Source: Prevotella sp.
GTDB lineage: Bacteria; Bacteroidota; Bacteroidia; Bacteroidales; Bacteroidaceae
DNA: 64,000 bases
Assembly (NCBI GenBank): GCA_016287755.1
Contig: JAEEWT010000006.1
Coordinates: 1-64,000, forward strand
Direction: 5' to 3'
The notes beneath the pieces were generated by a model. The model was not told the DNA's origin. It did no database searches and saw only the letters and a program-made list of their open reading frames with translations. The position numbers were made by a program, and so were the translations under genes. Positions 37,208-45,559 of this stretch are shown here, piece after piece. How positions within the stretch are numbered: position 1 is the stretch's first letter; each line of letters opens with the position of its first letter.

Positions 37208-39093
37208 ACCGAGTGGTTGCTCTTGAACTCGGGAACGATGCTCTTCATCTCCTTCACCGTGTTCATCACATCATAGTCATAGCTGTGAGCGATGAGCTGG
37301 TCGATGCTTTGCGACACCTGGTCAAAGTCATATTCGCGAACGCTGGCAATCTTGATCTTCTTGTTGAAGGTAGGTTTGGTAATCTCTTCGTTGTTCAGCA
37401 CCTCCTCGTAGAGCTTCTCACCATCGCGCAGACCCGTATATTCAATCTGCACGTTCATGGCACCACTCAAACGGATCATGCGCTTGGCTAAGTCGGCAAT
37501 CTTCACCGGCTTACCCATATCGAAGACGAAGATCTCTCCACCCTTACCCATCGTACCGGCCTCCAGCACCAGCTTACAAGCCTCGGGGATGAGCATGAAA
37601 TAGCGGAAGATATTCGGATGTGTTACGGTAACAGGACCGCCCTTACGGATCTGCTCACGGAACAGGGGAATTACCGAGCCATTAGAGCCCAGCACGTTTC
37701 CGAAGCGGGTGGTAACGAACTGCGTATCACCCTTTATTTTCCCGTCCTTGATGGCCTTGTCGAGACTCTGCACGTAGATCTCACAGATACGCTTCGAGCA
37801 ACCCATCACATTGGTGGGATTCACGGCCTTGTCGGTAGAGATCATCACGAACTTCTCCACTCCGTATTTCACGGCCAGGTCGGCAATGATTCTTGTACCG
37901 TCGATATTGTTCTGCACGGCCTCGCAAGGATTATCCTCCATCATCGGCACATGCTTGTAGGCAGCGGCATGGAACACATAGTGCGGACGGAACATCTTGA
38001 ACACCGCCTCCATCCTTGACTTGTTACAGATGGTGGTCACGATGGTCTCCACCTTCACATGTGGGAATTCCTTCGCCATCATCAGTCGGATATCATGCTG
38101 CGGTGTCTCCGCCTGGTCGATCAGCACCATCTTGGCCGGGTCGAACTTCGCAATCTGGCGCACCATCTCACTACCGATACTACCAGCCGAACCCGTTACC
38201 AGCACACGCTTTCCCTTCATCTGGTTCTCCACGGTATGTAGATCCACCTTGATCTCATCGCGCGGCAGCAGGTCCTCGATCTCCACCTCACGGAGTTGCG
38301 TCGTATTGATATCACTCTTTCCGTCCCATTGCACGGCCGGGTTCATGGTATAGATCTTCACACCCGCATCGATCAAGCGGTCGATCATCGCCGGGTTGTT
38401 ACTGAACGCCTCCTGCTTCAGCGGCGACACAAGGAGCGTGCGCACGCCATTCTTTCGCATCACATAAGGCAGCTTGGCATCGTTCTTGAACACGTTCACA
38501 CCCATGAGCATCTTTCCGATCATATCGGGAGCGTCGCTCACGAAACCAGACAGTTTGAAACGTTGCGGTTTGTCGTTAATCACCGAACGGGCAATACCCA
38601 TACCACCATTCTTCACACCATAGATATACACCGGTTTCACGATGGTCTCCCTACCGGCATAATCGTAGATCCACTTCACCCCAAGGCGAAGTGCGCTCAT
38701 GATAATGGTTGATAGTATGAAGGTGAATACCAGGTTTTTAAGTCGGATTGGCTCAAGGAAGAAGTCAGCCTCGCACAGATGGAAAATCATGATCAGTATG
38801 ATACCGATCAGGTTCGCTACGAGTACGCGGTGAAGGTCGGCAAACGAGGTATAACGCATCACCCCCATATACGTCTTCATGATACGGAAACCGACCATAA
38901 AGAAAAGCAGATAGAAACAAAGCGTACCTACTAAAGAACCGAAGTGTTTAGAAGTATAGACGGCACCGTGATCCAATGTGTAACACACCAGTCCTGACCC
39001 CAAGATGATCAGACAGTCAATGAGAAGGATTCCCCAGTAAGGCAGTGCACGTTTAGTGAAATACCAGTTTGCTAGTTTATCTATCAATTTCAT
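37189..39093 (-). CDS. membrane-bound nucleotide-sugar 4,6-dehydratase (FlaA1/CapD/PglF type)
   Basis: 634-aa polysaccharide biosynthesis protein. Four transmembrane helices (about 20-140) and a CoA-binding-like domain precede the SDR domain with VLVTGSAGSIGSEMVRQI (about 295). The catalytic region keeps the family's Thr-Asp-Lys form (MISTDKAVNPTNVMGCSKR) in place of Tyr-x-x-x-Lys. It converts UDP-GlcNAc to a 4-keto-6-deoxy sugar for surface glycans. It is the last gene of the polysaccharide cluster. Confidence 0.9.
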   Translation of the reverse strand: MKLIDKLANWYFTKRALPYWGILLIDCLIILGSGLVCYTLDHGAVYTSKHFGSLVGTLCFYLLFFMVGFRIMKTYMGVMRYTSFADLHRVLVANLIGIILIMIFHLCEADFFLEPIRLKNLVFTFILSTIIMSALRLGVKWIYDYAGRETIVKPVYIYGVKNGGMGIARSVINDKPQRFKLSGFVSDAPDMIGKMLMGVNVFKNDAKLPYVMRKNGVRTLLVSPLKQEAFSNNPAMIDRLIDAGVKIYTMNPAVQWDGKSDINTTQLREVEIEDLLPRDEIKVDLHTVENQMKGKRVLVTGSAGSIGSEMVRQIAKFDPAKMVLIDQAETPQHDIRLMMAKEFPHVKVETIVTTICNKSRMEAVFKMFRPHYVFHAAAYKHVPMMEDNPCEAVQNNIDGTRIIADLAVKYGVEKFVMISTDKAVNPTNVMGCSKRICEIYVQSLDKAIKDGKIKGDTQFVTTRFGNVLGSNGSVIPLFREQIRKGGPVTVTHPNIFRYFMLIPEACKLVLEAGTMGKGGEIFVFDMGKPVKIADLAKRMIRLSGAMNVQIEYTGLRDGEKLYEEVLNNEEITKPTFNKKIKIASVREYDFDQVSQSIDQLIAHSYDYDVMNTVKEMKSIVPEFKSNHSVYESLD

Positions 39094-39744
39094 ATAATCT
39101 TAGTATTCGAGTTTTGATCGCCTTCCCTACTGCTCGTTGCATCGTTCATGGGGAAAAGCATGCAAAAGTAATAAAATTACCAATATGTTCCAAATATTTC
39201 TTTGAAAAAACACTTTTCGTTGGTTTCAAAGGAGTATACTTCCTTCTTTATTCTATCATCTCACACTGAGAAATGTTTACTCTCACGCAGAGACGCAGAG
39301 AGCGCAGAGGTCACGCAGAGATGGTTATAATGTCACACAGAACCGACAGAGCAGCGAGTGCAGAACGATGCTAGCATCAGTTATGCCGAGTCGCCGAGGG
39401 AGGAAGACAATAGTCAAATCACAGAAATCACAGAAATATTTTCCGTTATTCCGTTTATTTTCTGATTATTCAGTTTTAGATAAAGATAATTCTCGTGGTG
39501 ATTGGTGCAGTAATAATTCTCTGCGAGACCTCTGCGTTCTCTGCGTCTCTGCGTGAGAATAGTCATGCCGCATGGCCTTTCTGTGATTTCTGTGATTTCT
39601 GTGTGAAATAAATATATATATTTCTGTGTGAGAGCTAAAATAATAATTTCTGTGTGAGAACAAAAAAATCGGGCGGTGAAGCACCCCCGCGCCTCCGATT
39701 CCCCTCCTCATGGAGGGGTTAGGGGTGGCTCCACATTCCACAAA
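39094..39744. repeat. 650-nt repeat region, left copy of a ~349-bp direct repeat
   Basis: 39334-39682 is nearly identical to 41250-41596. Inside and beside it are 29-bp inverted arms (39282-39310 with 39529-39557, 28 of 29 matching), CACAGAAAT 9-mers (39421-39440, 39583-39603), a GATGC-TA-GCATC hairpin (39368-39379) and, at its edge, the first arm of a terminator (39668-39682). A 62-codon open frame is identical in both copies but has no gene-like features. No other gene is seen. Confidence 0.9.
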
Positions 39745-41091
39745 TCACATCTCCTCCATCGACAACCCCTTATACGAGATATCATACTTCTTGAACTGGT
39801 GCGTCGCCTGTAGCATTACCTCTGCCCGCTGCTTCAGTACACCGATGCTGATTTCCTCTGCCTGACGTTTGATCTCGTAGAATACCACGCGGTCATTCAA
39901 CTCGTCCTCCGCAATCATGTCAATCTCGTTTTCGCCCCGTCTATCCCACCAACGGCCAAGGCGGGTAAACTCACCGGATTCCATTGCCACGCGTTGGAAA
40001 TAACGTTCCAGCATCAGTCCGCTGAACGTGCTGTAGTCGCGCCCGATGATCTCCTGTAGCTTACCATAGTTCTCAATCTCAATAATGTAGTTATACTTGA
40101 AGACAAAGCGGAACCAGAAACTGTAGAACACATCGTCCAGTTCATAGCGCACATTTTTGTTCGTGCTCTTCTCAAACAGAGGCTGTCGCTTGCTTATCAG
40201 CTCATACTCATCAGTCAGGTTGGTCAGGTATCCCCCTACCTCCTTGCCTATCACATCCTCGATCTCACTGCGAGTGTTCTTACCTCTGGCTATGCACGAG
40301 AGAATGGAGAAATAGATGCCGTAGTCCTTGCCAAACTCCTCTATCAGGTTGTTCTTACCTTCATTCAGGAAAGTCGAATTGGGTCCGATGATGTACTTAA
40401 TCATGGCATCCTTGTCAAGAGCACCGCCATCTACCAGCTGACCCACGTATTTAGCCACGCCACCCGTAAAGGTGAACATGGCCAACAGATCCTCTTTGCT
40501 GTAGCCGGGCTTAGCATCCGCCATAATCTGCTTCAGCACCGAAGGCTTGAAAGGTTTCACCCTCAATTCTGCGGTATTCCTTCCATACAGAGGCTCCTTC
40601 TTGTTCTTGAAGATTTTCTGCATCAGCGAGTAGATACTTCCGCACACTACCAAATTGATCTTTGATGTTTTCTCGTATTCGTCCCAGATGTTCTGCATTT
40701 CGCTGTATACTGCCTTGTTCACCCGAAAGAAATCCTGGAACTCGTCTATCACCAATGTGAAGCTCTTGGTCTGCGACAACTGCATCAAGTAACGGAATAT
40801 CTCACTGAAATGCCTGCTACTACCAAGTGTGGGGATGCCCAGCTTCTCACTGATCTCCTCCTGATACGCCTCACACAAGTCCGACTCGGCCTTCCTGGCC
40901 ACGAAGAAATACACAAATGACTCATCCTTGTAAGCCTCCCGAATCAGCGTAGTCTTGCCGATACGCCTCCTACCGGTCACTACCGTAAAGCGAGCCACCT
41001 TCTCTGCCGCATCCCGAGTCTCCCTCAGGAAGGAGATTTCTTGTTCCCTATCGTAAAATTTCATGTTGCAATTCGTTGTTATATTGAACAT
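39745..41091 (-). CDS. orphan P-loop ATPase with DUF234-type nuclease-like domain
   Basis: 448-aa protein (or 439 aa if MKFYDREQEISFL at 41064 is the start). Walker A is VVTGRRRIGKTTLI, Walker B TLVIDEFQDF, sensor VVCGS. A winged-helix stretch (about 245-310) leads to a C-terminal PD-(D/E)XK-like domain with WDRRGENEIDMIAEDE ... VVFYEIKRQ, in which the E, D and E-x-K positions are kept. These archaeal-type ATPases are frequent in Bacteroidetes; a role in defence or mobile-element biology has been proposed but is not established. It is flanked by ~349-bp direct repeats. Confidence 0.87.
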   Translation of the reverse strand: MFNITTNCNMKFYDREQEISFLRETRDAAEKVARFTVVTGRRRIGKTTLIREAYKDESFVYFFVARKAESDLCEAYQEEISEKLGIPTLGSSRHFSEIFRYLMQLSQTKSFTLVIDEFQDFFRVNKAVYSEMQNIWDEYEKTSKINLVVCGSIYSLMQKIFKNKKEPLYGRNTAELRVKPFKPSVLKQIMADAKPGYSKEDLLAMFTFTGGVAKYVGQLVDGGALDKDAMIKYIIGPNSTFLNEGKNNLIEEFGKDYGIYFSILSCIARGKNTRSEIEDVIGKEVGGYLTNLTDEYELISKRQPLFEKSTNKNVRYELDDVFYSFWFRFVFKYNYIIEIENYGKLQEIIGRDYSTFSGLMLERYFQRVAMESGEFTRLGRWWDRRGENEIDMIAEDELNDRVVFYEIKRQAEEISIGVLKQRAEVMLQATHQFKKYDISYKGLSMEEM

Positions 41092-41095
41092 TAAC

Positions 41096-41140
41096 TTCCG
41101 AAACGGCCATTTCCGAAACGGCTATTTCGATGCAAATATA
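41096..41140 (-). promoter_or_regulatory. promoter and 15-bp direct repeats before the ATPase gene
   Basis: Minus -7 TATATTTG (41133-41140). Between it and the start codon lie two tandem 15-bp copies of TTCCGAAACGGCCAT/TTCCGAAACGGCTAT (41096-41125), placed like an operator or leader control element. Confidence 0.55.
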
Positions 41141-41203
41141 CAATCTTTTATCTAATCATCCAAACAATTATCCAAAAAAGATTATTACGAACACGAATAT
41201 GAG

Positions 41204-41247
41204 CTCACACAGAGAGTTTAGTTATCTCACACAGAGAGTTTAGTTAT
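41204..41247. repeat. two tandem 22-bp units
   Basis: A 22-bp unit beginning CTCACACAGAGAGTTTAG occurs at 41204-41225 and 41226-41247 without mismatch; a third partial CTCACACAGA starts at 41248. It takes the place of the 29-bp inverted arm seen in the left repeat copy. Confidence 0.92.
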
Positions 41248-41249
41248 CT

Positions 41250-41596
41250 CACACAGAACCGACAGAGCAGCGAGCGCAGAACGATGCTTGCATCAGTTAT
41301 GCCGAGTCGCCGAGGGAGGAAGACAATAGTCAAATCACAGAAATCACAGAAATATTTTCCGTTATTCCGTTTATTTTCTGATTATTCAGTTTTAGATAAA
41401 GATAATTCTCGTGGTGATTGGTGCAGTAATAATTCTCTGCGAGACCTCTGCGTTCTCTGCGTCTCTGCGTGAGAATAGTCATGCCGCATGGCCTTTCTGT
41501 GATTTCTGTGATTTCTGTGTGAAATAAATATATATATTTCTGTGTGAGAACTAAAATAATAATTTCTGTGTGAGAAAAAAAATCGGGCGGTGAAGC
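41250..41596. repeat. right copy of the ~349-bp direct repeat
   Basis: Matches 39334-39682 with a few substitutions and one or two single-base indels (offset shifts from 1916 to 1914). It ends inside the terminator of the aminotransferase gene, whose left arm is copied in the other repeat while the right arm is not. Confidence 0.93.
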
Positions 41597-41602
41597 CCGA
41601 TT
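41573..41602 (-). terminator. intrinsic terminator of the aminotransferase gene
   Basis: Perfect stem AATCGGGC-TTCACC-GCCCGATT on the minus strand (41581-41602) followed by a T-run, 4 nt after the stop codon at 41606. Confidence 0.92.
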
Positions 41603-41605
41603 GAA

Positions 41606-42949
41606 CTATGAAATGATGTTTTCTTTGATCTTTGCAACGATATAAGCGACATCCTCATCCGTGACATACGGTCCCGCCGGCAGGCACATACCCACCTTGA
41701 AGATGGATTCGCTCACCCCGTTGACATACGCCACGCAGTCGCGATAAACGGGTTGACAGTGCATCGGCTTCCATACCGGACGTGCCTCGATGCCCGCTTG
41801 GTCGAGCGCCACACGCATCGCCTCCACGTTGTCGTTCGGCTGACAGTCGGTTACTGCTGTGCTGGCTGCATGTATCACACCGGCAGCACCGCCCACAGCA
41901 CCAGTAACGATAGTCTTATACGCATTCTCCTGTCCCTTCACCTTCAGATCCGGATCCAAAGTAATCGTACACAACCAATAATTACTATCGAATACCTTTG
42001 CGCTCGGCTCTGCCGCTTTGCTCTGCAAAGAACTTTGAACTTTGCGCTCGGCTCTGCCGCTTTGCTCTGCAAAGAACTTTGAACTATCCTCCGGCTGCCC
42101 ATGCACCTTGATTCCTGGAACATCTGCCAGCAATGCTTCATAGAGCGCCTGTACATGCTTATGATGGTCGATATGATCGTTCACGACAGTCATCTGTCCA
42201 CGACCGATACCGGCACAGATATTACTCATGCGGTAGTTATAACCGATGGTCTCATGCTGGTAGTAAGGATACGACTCACGAGCCTGTGTGGCCAGCCACA
42301 TCACCTTTCTCCAGCTCTCCTCATCAGGACAGATCAGGGCACCACCACCTGAGGTGGTAATCATCTTGTTACCGTTGAAGCTCAGTACGCCGTATTGACC
42401 GAAGGTTCCCAGCATCCGACCGTTATAGCGTGAGCCGAAGCCCTCTGCTGCATCTTCAACGACAGGAATCTCATACTTATTGGCAATCTCCATGATACGG
42501 TCTATCCGGTAAGGCATGCCATAGAGGGCAACGGGAACAATGGCTTTGGGTTTCTTACCCGTCTTGGCGATACGGTCCTGAATGGCTGTTTCCAACAAAT
42601 CGGGATCCATGTTCCACGTATCAGGTTCAGAATCAATAAACACGGGTTTGGCGCCAAGATAGGTTATGGGGTGTGAAGAGGCGCAGAACGTGAAACTCTG
42701 CACAATCACTTCATCTCCTGGGCCAACACCTGCGGCCAACAATCCGAGATGAACGGCAGCCGTTCCAGAACTGAGGGCAACCACCCTCTTATCTTCTCCC
42801 ACGAATTCCTCAAGGTCTTTTTCAAAACCATTTACGTTAGGTCCGAGTGGCACCACCCAATTGGTATCGAAAGCCTCCTTGATGAAACGTTGTTCAGCAC
42901 CGTCCTCACTCATGTGCGCCAAGCACAGGTAAATTCTTTTGTCAGCCAT
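41606..42949 (-). CDS. DegT/DnrJ/EryC1 sugar aminotransferase with repeat insertion
   Basis: 447-aa PLP-dependent aminotransferase making 4-amino or 3-amino sugars (PglE/WecE-like). ALSSGTAAVHLGLLAAGVGPGDEVIV, VPVALYGMPYRID, VEDAAEGFGSRYNG and FSFNGNKMITTSGGG (Schiff-base Lys) are complete. It acts on the keto sugar from the neighbouring dehydratase in a plausible pathway. Residues about 289-318 are encoded by two tandem 44-bp hairpin units, read in two different frames (KFFAEQSGRAERK, then SSLQSKAAEPSAK). The flanking family sequence continues normally, so the gene is probably functional. Confidence 0.92.
   Translation of the reverse strand: MADKRIYLCLAHMSEDGAEQRFIKEAFDTNWVVPLGPNVNGFEKDLEEFVGEDKRVVALSSGTAAVHLGLLAAGVGPGDEVIVQSFTFCASSHPITYLGAKPVFIDSEPDTWNMDPDLLETAIQDRIAKTGKKPKAIVPVALYGMPYRIDRIMEIANKYEIPVVEDAAEGFGSRYNGRMLGTFGQYGVLSFNGNKMITTSGGGALICPDEESWRKVMWLATQARESYPYYQHETIGYNYRMSNICAGIGRGQMTVVNDHIDHHKHVQALYEALLADVPGIKVHGQPEDSSKFFAEQSGRAERKVQSSLQSKAAEPSAKVFDSNYWLCTITLDPDLKVKGQENAYKTIVTGAVGGAAGVIHAASTAVTDCQPNDNVEAMRVALDQAGIEARPVWKPMHCQPVYRDCVAYVNGVSESIFKVGMCLPAGPYVTDEDVAYIVAKIKENIIS
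41996..42083. repeat. two 44-bp two-hairpin units inside the aminotransferase gene
   Basis: Identical 44-bp copies at 41996-42039 and 42040-42083. Each holds CGGC-TCT-GCCG and CTTTGC-TCT-GCAAAG hairpins and ends in the ACTTTGAA heptamer phrase shared with the arrays around the four-helix genes. Confidence 0.93.
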
Positions 42950-42985
42950 ATATGAAATCTCTCTTTTCTTTCATGTTTATCGACG

Positions 42986-43016
42986 CAAAAGTACTGCTTT
43001 TCCTCGAAACATACAA
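42986..43016 (-). promoter_or_regulatory. promoter of the aminotransferase gene
   Basis: -7 TACTTTTG (42986-42993) and -33 TTG (43014-43016) with a 20-nt spacer on the minus strand, 37 nt before the ATG. Confidence 0.65.
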
Positions 43017-43123
43017 GCATTTCCCCATTTTTTTCTTTCATCTCACGCAGAAATACAGAAATGCTATTAGTAATTGAACAAAATACCCAAACATCTAACC
43101 CAATGTGCTTGAAATACCCTGCT

Positions 43124-43729
43124 GCAAAGGATTTGATAAGGGTTAGATGATGGCTAAACATATCCCGTACATATCCCGCAGATTTCCCGTAGATTTCCAA
43201 CAAAAGCATTTCCTTGGTCCCTTGGCCATTTACATTAAAGATTGAACAATAAATCTTTGGTCCCTTGGTTCTTTGGTCTAAAAAAATATTGGTCCCTTGG
43301 TTCTTTGGGCTAAAAAAACTTTGTTCTTTTGTTCTTTGGTCTTACCTTGGTTCAAAGGTACTAAATAATCCTGAGACAACCAAAAAACGCCCCCTCATAG
43401 CGTGCAAAATTCTGTTAACAAACCACTCCCCTTCTGTTAAAAAACACTGAACGCCGTAAACGCTCCCAGTGAACGCCGTAAACGCTCCCAACGTTTGACG
43501 TTCCCACTATTGGCGTTTGAGGCACTTTTCACCAGAAACTGCCATAGTTTCCAACGCAAACTGCCATAGTTTTCTTCATTTCATTTTCTCGTAACATCGT
43601 AACATCGTTATTTCGTAATTACGGGATTACGTAATTACGTTAGAACGACGACTCTGACTCTTACGGGAAATCTACGGGATATGTACGGGATATGTTTGGC
43701 CATCATCTAACCCTCCTCGAACCCTTTGC
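43124..43729. repeat. 65-bp inverted repeat pair
   Basis: 43124-43188 and the reverse complement of 43665-43729 match at about 59 of 65 positions, including GGTTAGATGATGG and AACATATCCCGTACATATCC. They enclose about 476 nt. Confidence 0.85.
43448..43579. repeat. six units in 22-bp register
   Basis: Unit starts at 43448, 43470, 43492, 43514, 43536 and 43558. They form three pairs of different sequence: TGAACGCCGTAAACGC..., CGTTTGANG..., and AAACTGCCATAGTTT..., the last with an AAACT/AGTTT dyad. Confidence 0.8.
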
Positions 43730-43875
43730 ACATCGTCGTTTCAAGAGATTTACGGGAAATGTTAGGTAAAATACCTTCGTCCCTGGTCTTTGGCCTAAAT
43801 CTTTTGTCCTTTTGTTCTTTTGTCTACGACCCGTAGGCACACCCCATTTCCAAAACCTATGGTTTTACACTCCAT

Positions 43876-43985
43876 TATCATAGGTATTAGACGCTAATAT
43901 CATAGGTATTGCAGCCCAATATCATAGATATTAGAGGCCAATATCATAGGTATTAGAGGCCAATATCATAGGTATTGCAAATAGG
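43876..43985. repeat. five tandem 22-bp units
   Basis: Each unit begins TATCATAGGTATT (one with TATCATAGATATT) and starts at 43876, 43898, 43920, 43942 and 43964. The second half varies (AGACGCTAA, GCAGCCCAA, AGAGGCCAA). Confidence 0.95.
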
Positions 43986-43997
43986 TACAAAAACAGT

Positions 43998-44030
43998 AAC
44001 GGCTACAATCGAAATGTGATTGTAGCCGTT
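43998..44030 (-). terminator. terminator of the SGNH-type gene
   Basis: Perfect 13-bp stem AACGGCTACAATC / GATTGTAGCCGTT with 7-nt loop, followed on the minus strand by ACTGTTTTTG. Confidence 0.8.
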
Positions 44031-44056
44031 GTTATATATATCAATAACTGTCTATC

Positions 44057-44974
44057 TTATTCGAGTGAATCTGTGTGATTCGTGTTTGTTATTCTCTTCA
44101 GGAATTCTTTTGTGAACACCTTTGCACCTTCCTGATTCAGGTGCGTCATGTCATAGAACAGCTCGGGATGATTGGTATAGGTCGTATCACCATTCCAGTT
44201 ATAGAACTCCAATCCTTTCTTGGTCACATACGTCTGTAACTCTGGAACAAAGTTCCCCTTACCGATGATCAATGAGGGTGAATGCGTAAGGATTAACCGG
44301 ATATTATTCTTCTGGCAAGTCTGAACAATATGATTCAGGTAGTGCAAGCACTTCTGATCAATCTTGAACTGACTACGTTGTACCTTCGCCGCAAAATGCG
44401 TATCGGCATTCACTGGCATCGGTCGGTAGCCATCTAAGTCGGCCACCTCTTTCGCCATCTTTGCATTCAGCAACCATTCCCACGTCTTGTTATAGCGGTA
44501 GATGCCCGACAGTCGTTTGATTCTGTCAATGGGTGTACCTATCGAATCCAGGATATCATCAACAGGTTTCAGCACCCCGTAATAGCAATTGAAATCATTG
44601 AGAGCAGACATCCACACATCCGACAAGGAGGATGAACCCACATCCACCACCACCATCTTGGGTGTACACCTGGTGAGGAAGGCATCCAGCACCATGGCGT
44701 TATAGATAATGTTCTGTCCGTCACGCCCTGCATTATAGCAGGTCATGCCTAAGGAATCCTTCAGGATCTGACAGTCGAAGTGGTGGTTGGCGGTGGAGGG
44801 ACCAAGGATCAGCAGGTCAGCCTTCCGTTTGAACAGTGCCTGCACGGTGTTGGTCTGGTTCACCCCCACATCCTTCACGTTCACAATCGCACTCTTCGAT
44901 ACTGCCCCAATCAACAGGTCAGCACCAAGCACAATCGCTAAGATGATCCCCACAAAAAGTAACTTCTTTCTCAT
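44057..44974 (-). CDS. SGNH/GDSL-like protein, probable partner of the MBOAT acyltransferase
   Basis: 305-aa protein with one N-terminal membrane anchor (LLFVGIILAIVLGADLLIGA). The rest faces the periplasm and shows an SGNH-like pattern: LLILGPSTANHHFD with the block I Ser, NAGRDGQNIIYN, VVVDVGSSSL and a C-terminal DMTHLNQEGAKVF with the Asp-x-x-His pair. Such proteins (AlgX/AlgJ/DltD-like) work with MBOAT proteins to O-acetylate exported polysaccharides, and an MBOAT gene lies just upstream, separated only by four-helix element 1. Function is inferred from this pairing. Confidence 0.75.
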   Translation of the reverse strand: MRKKLLFVGIILAIVLGADLLIGAVSKSAIVNVKDVGVNQTNTVQALFKRKADLLILGPSTANHHFDCQILKDSLGMTCYNAGRDGQNIIYNAMVLDAFLTRCTPKMVVVDVGSSSLSDVWMSALNDFNCYYGVLKPVDDILDSIGTPIDRIKRLSGIYRYNKTWEWLLNAKMAKEVADLDGYRPMPVNADTHFAAKVQRSQFKIDQKCLHYLNHIVQTCQKNNIRLILTHSPSLIIGKGNFVPELQTYVTKKGLEFYNWNGDTTYTNHPELFYDMTHLNQEGAKVFTKEFLKRITNTNHTDSLE

Positions 44975-44983
44975 ATTGAAGTA

Positions 44984-45033
44984 GGTTCAAGAGCAGCAAA
45001 GCTGCGTTCAAAGTTCAAAAGCGCTAAAGCGCG
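44984..45033. repeat. TTTGAAC-hairpin array, 3' side of four-helix gene 1
   Basis: Read on the minus strand: TTGAAC, hairpin GCGC-TTTA-GCGC, TTTTGAAC TTTGAAC, hairpin GCAGC-TTT-GCTGC, TTGAACC. The TGA stop of the four-helix gene is within the first TTGAAC. Confidence 0.9.
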
Positions 45034-45034
45034 T

Positions 45035-45430
45035 TCAAGATGACTGATACTTATTTCCTGTAAAACCACTTTTGTTGATTGAAAGGATAAGAGCGTTAAG
45101 TAACTTAGCAATCGAAAGGCAATCTCCATATAGTTTCTTGGCAACTGTATCATCAATGAAACCAACATCAGATGCACGTACTATCTGACTCCGAACTTCT
45201 CCGCATGAGCCTTTCGCTATATATAAGAAGTTTACGAACTCTTTGTTTCCATTACGTTCATATCCTTCTGCAATATTATCCATGATAGATCCAGCTGCTG
45301 CTCGTATCTGTTGCACAAACCTATAATCAGCTTTAAACGGTTCATGATTTGTTATAGTATATACATTCTTACTCAACTCCCTTGCTTTCTGGAAGACCTC
45401 TAAATCCTCAAATCTCCTAACCTTTTCCAT
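45035..45430 (-). CDS. four-helix-bundle protein 1 (S23 / 23S-rRNA-intervening-sequence family, Avd-like)
   Basis: 131-aa protein of the family known from 23S rRNA intervening sequences (TIGR02436/PF05635). Start MEKVRRFEDLEVFQKARELSKN; core VQQIRAAAGSIMDNIAEGYERNGNKEFVNFLYIAKGSCGEVRSQ and C-terminal helix KLYGDCLSIAKLLNALILSINK predict four long helices. Structural relatives are pentameric and include Avd of diversity-generating retroelements. No reverse transcriptase or rRNA gene is near. It is the most divergent of three copies here. It lies between the SGNH and MBOAT genes with hairpin arrays on both sides. Biochemical function is unknown. Confidence 0.92.
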   Translation of the reverse strand: MEKVRRFEDLEVFQKARELSKNVYTITNHEPFKADYRFVQQIRAAAGSIMDNIAEGYERNGNKEFVNFLYIAKGSCGEVRSQIVRASDVGFIDDTVAKKLYGDCLSIAKLLNALILSINKSGFTGNKYQSS

Positions 45431-45559
45431 AATATTGAACGCGACAAAGTCGCCTTTGAGTCTTGAACCTAAACGGCTGCTTGCAGCCTTTTTGAACGGC
45501 CGTCAGGCCTTTTGAACTTTAAACGCTGCTTGCAGCTTTTGAACGCGACGAAGTCGCTA
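45431..45559. repeat. TTTGAAC-hairpin array, 5' side of four-helix gene 1
   Basis: On the plus strand TTGAAC-type heptamers alternate with hairpins GCGAC-AAA-GTCGC, GGCTGC-TT-GCAGCC, GGCC-GTCA-GGCC, GCTGC-TT-GCAGC and GCGAC-GAA-GTCGC. It fills the whole gap to the MBOAT stop codon at 45560. Confidence 0.93.

Larger units (their letters stand above)
43017..44056. repeat. 1-kb noncoding region built of several phased repeats
   Basis: No convincing gene. Contents in order: one arm of a 65-bp inverted repeat (43124-43188) that includes four 11-bp units (43159-43202); two ~32-bp TTGGTCCCTTGG units near 43257-43320; 22-bp units at 43410 and 43432, then six in register at 43448-43579; an octamer array (CG every 8 nt from 43590 to 43646); the second inverted arm (43665-43729); and five 22-bp units at 43876-43985. 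A terminator follows. Only 42910-43209 has a short open frame, rejected as unlike a protein. Confidence 0.88.

Noticed and set aside
39368..41472. Identical 62-codon open frames in the two direct repeats as small genes
   Set aside because: They follow low-complexity repeat words, have no promoter or start context and are fully explained by the duplication.
42910..43209. 99-codon frame upstream of the aminotransferase
   Set aside because: It spans the promoter, the aminotransferase start and repeat sequence and shows no family features.
43124..43729. Classic invertible capsule promoter
   Set aside because: The arms are imperfect and long, the recognised promoter lies outside them and no invertase is in the window; kept only as a low-grade finding.
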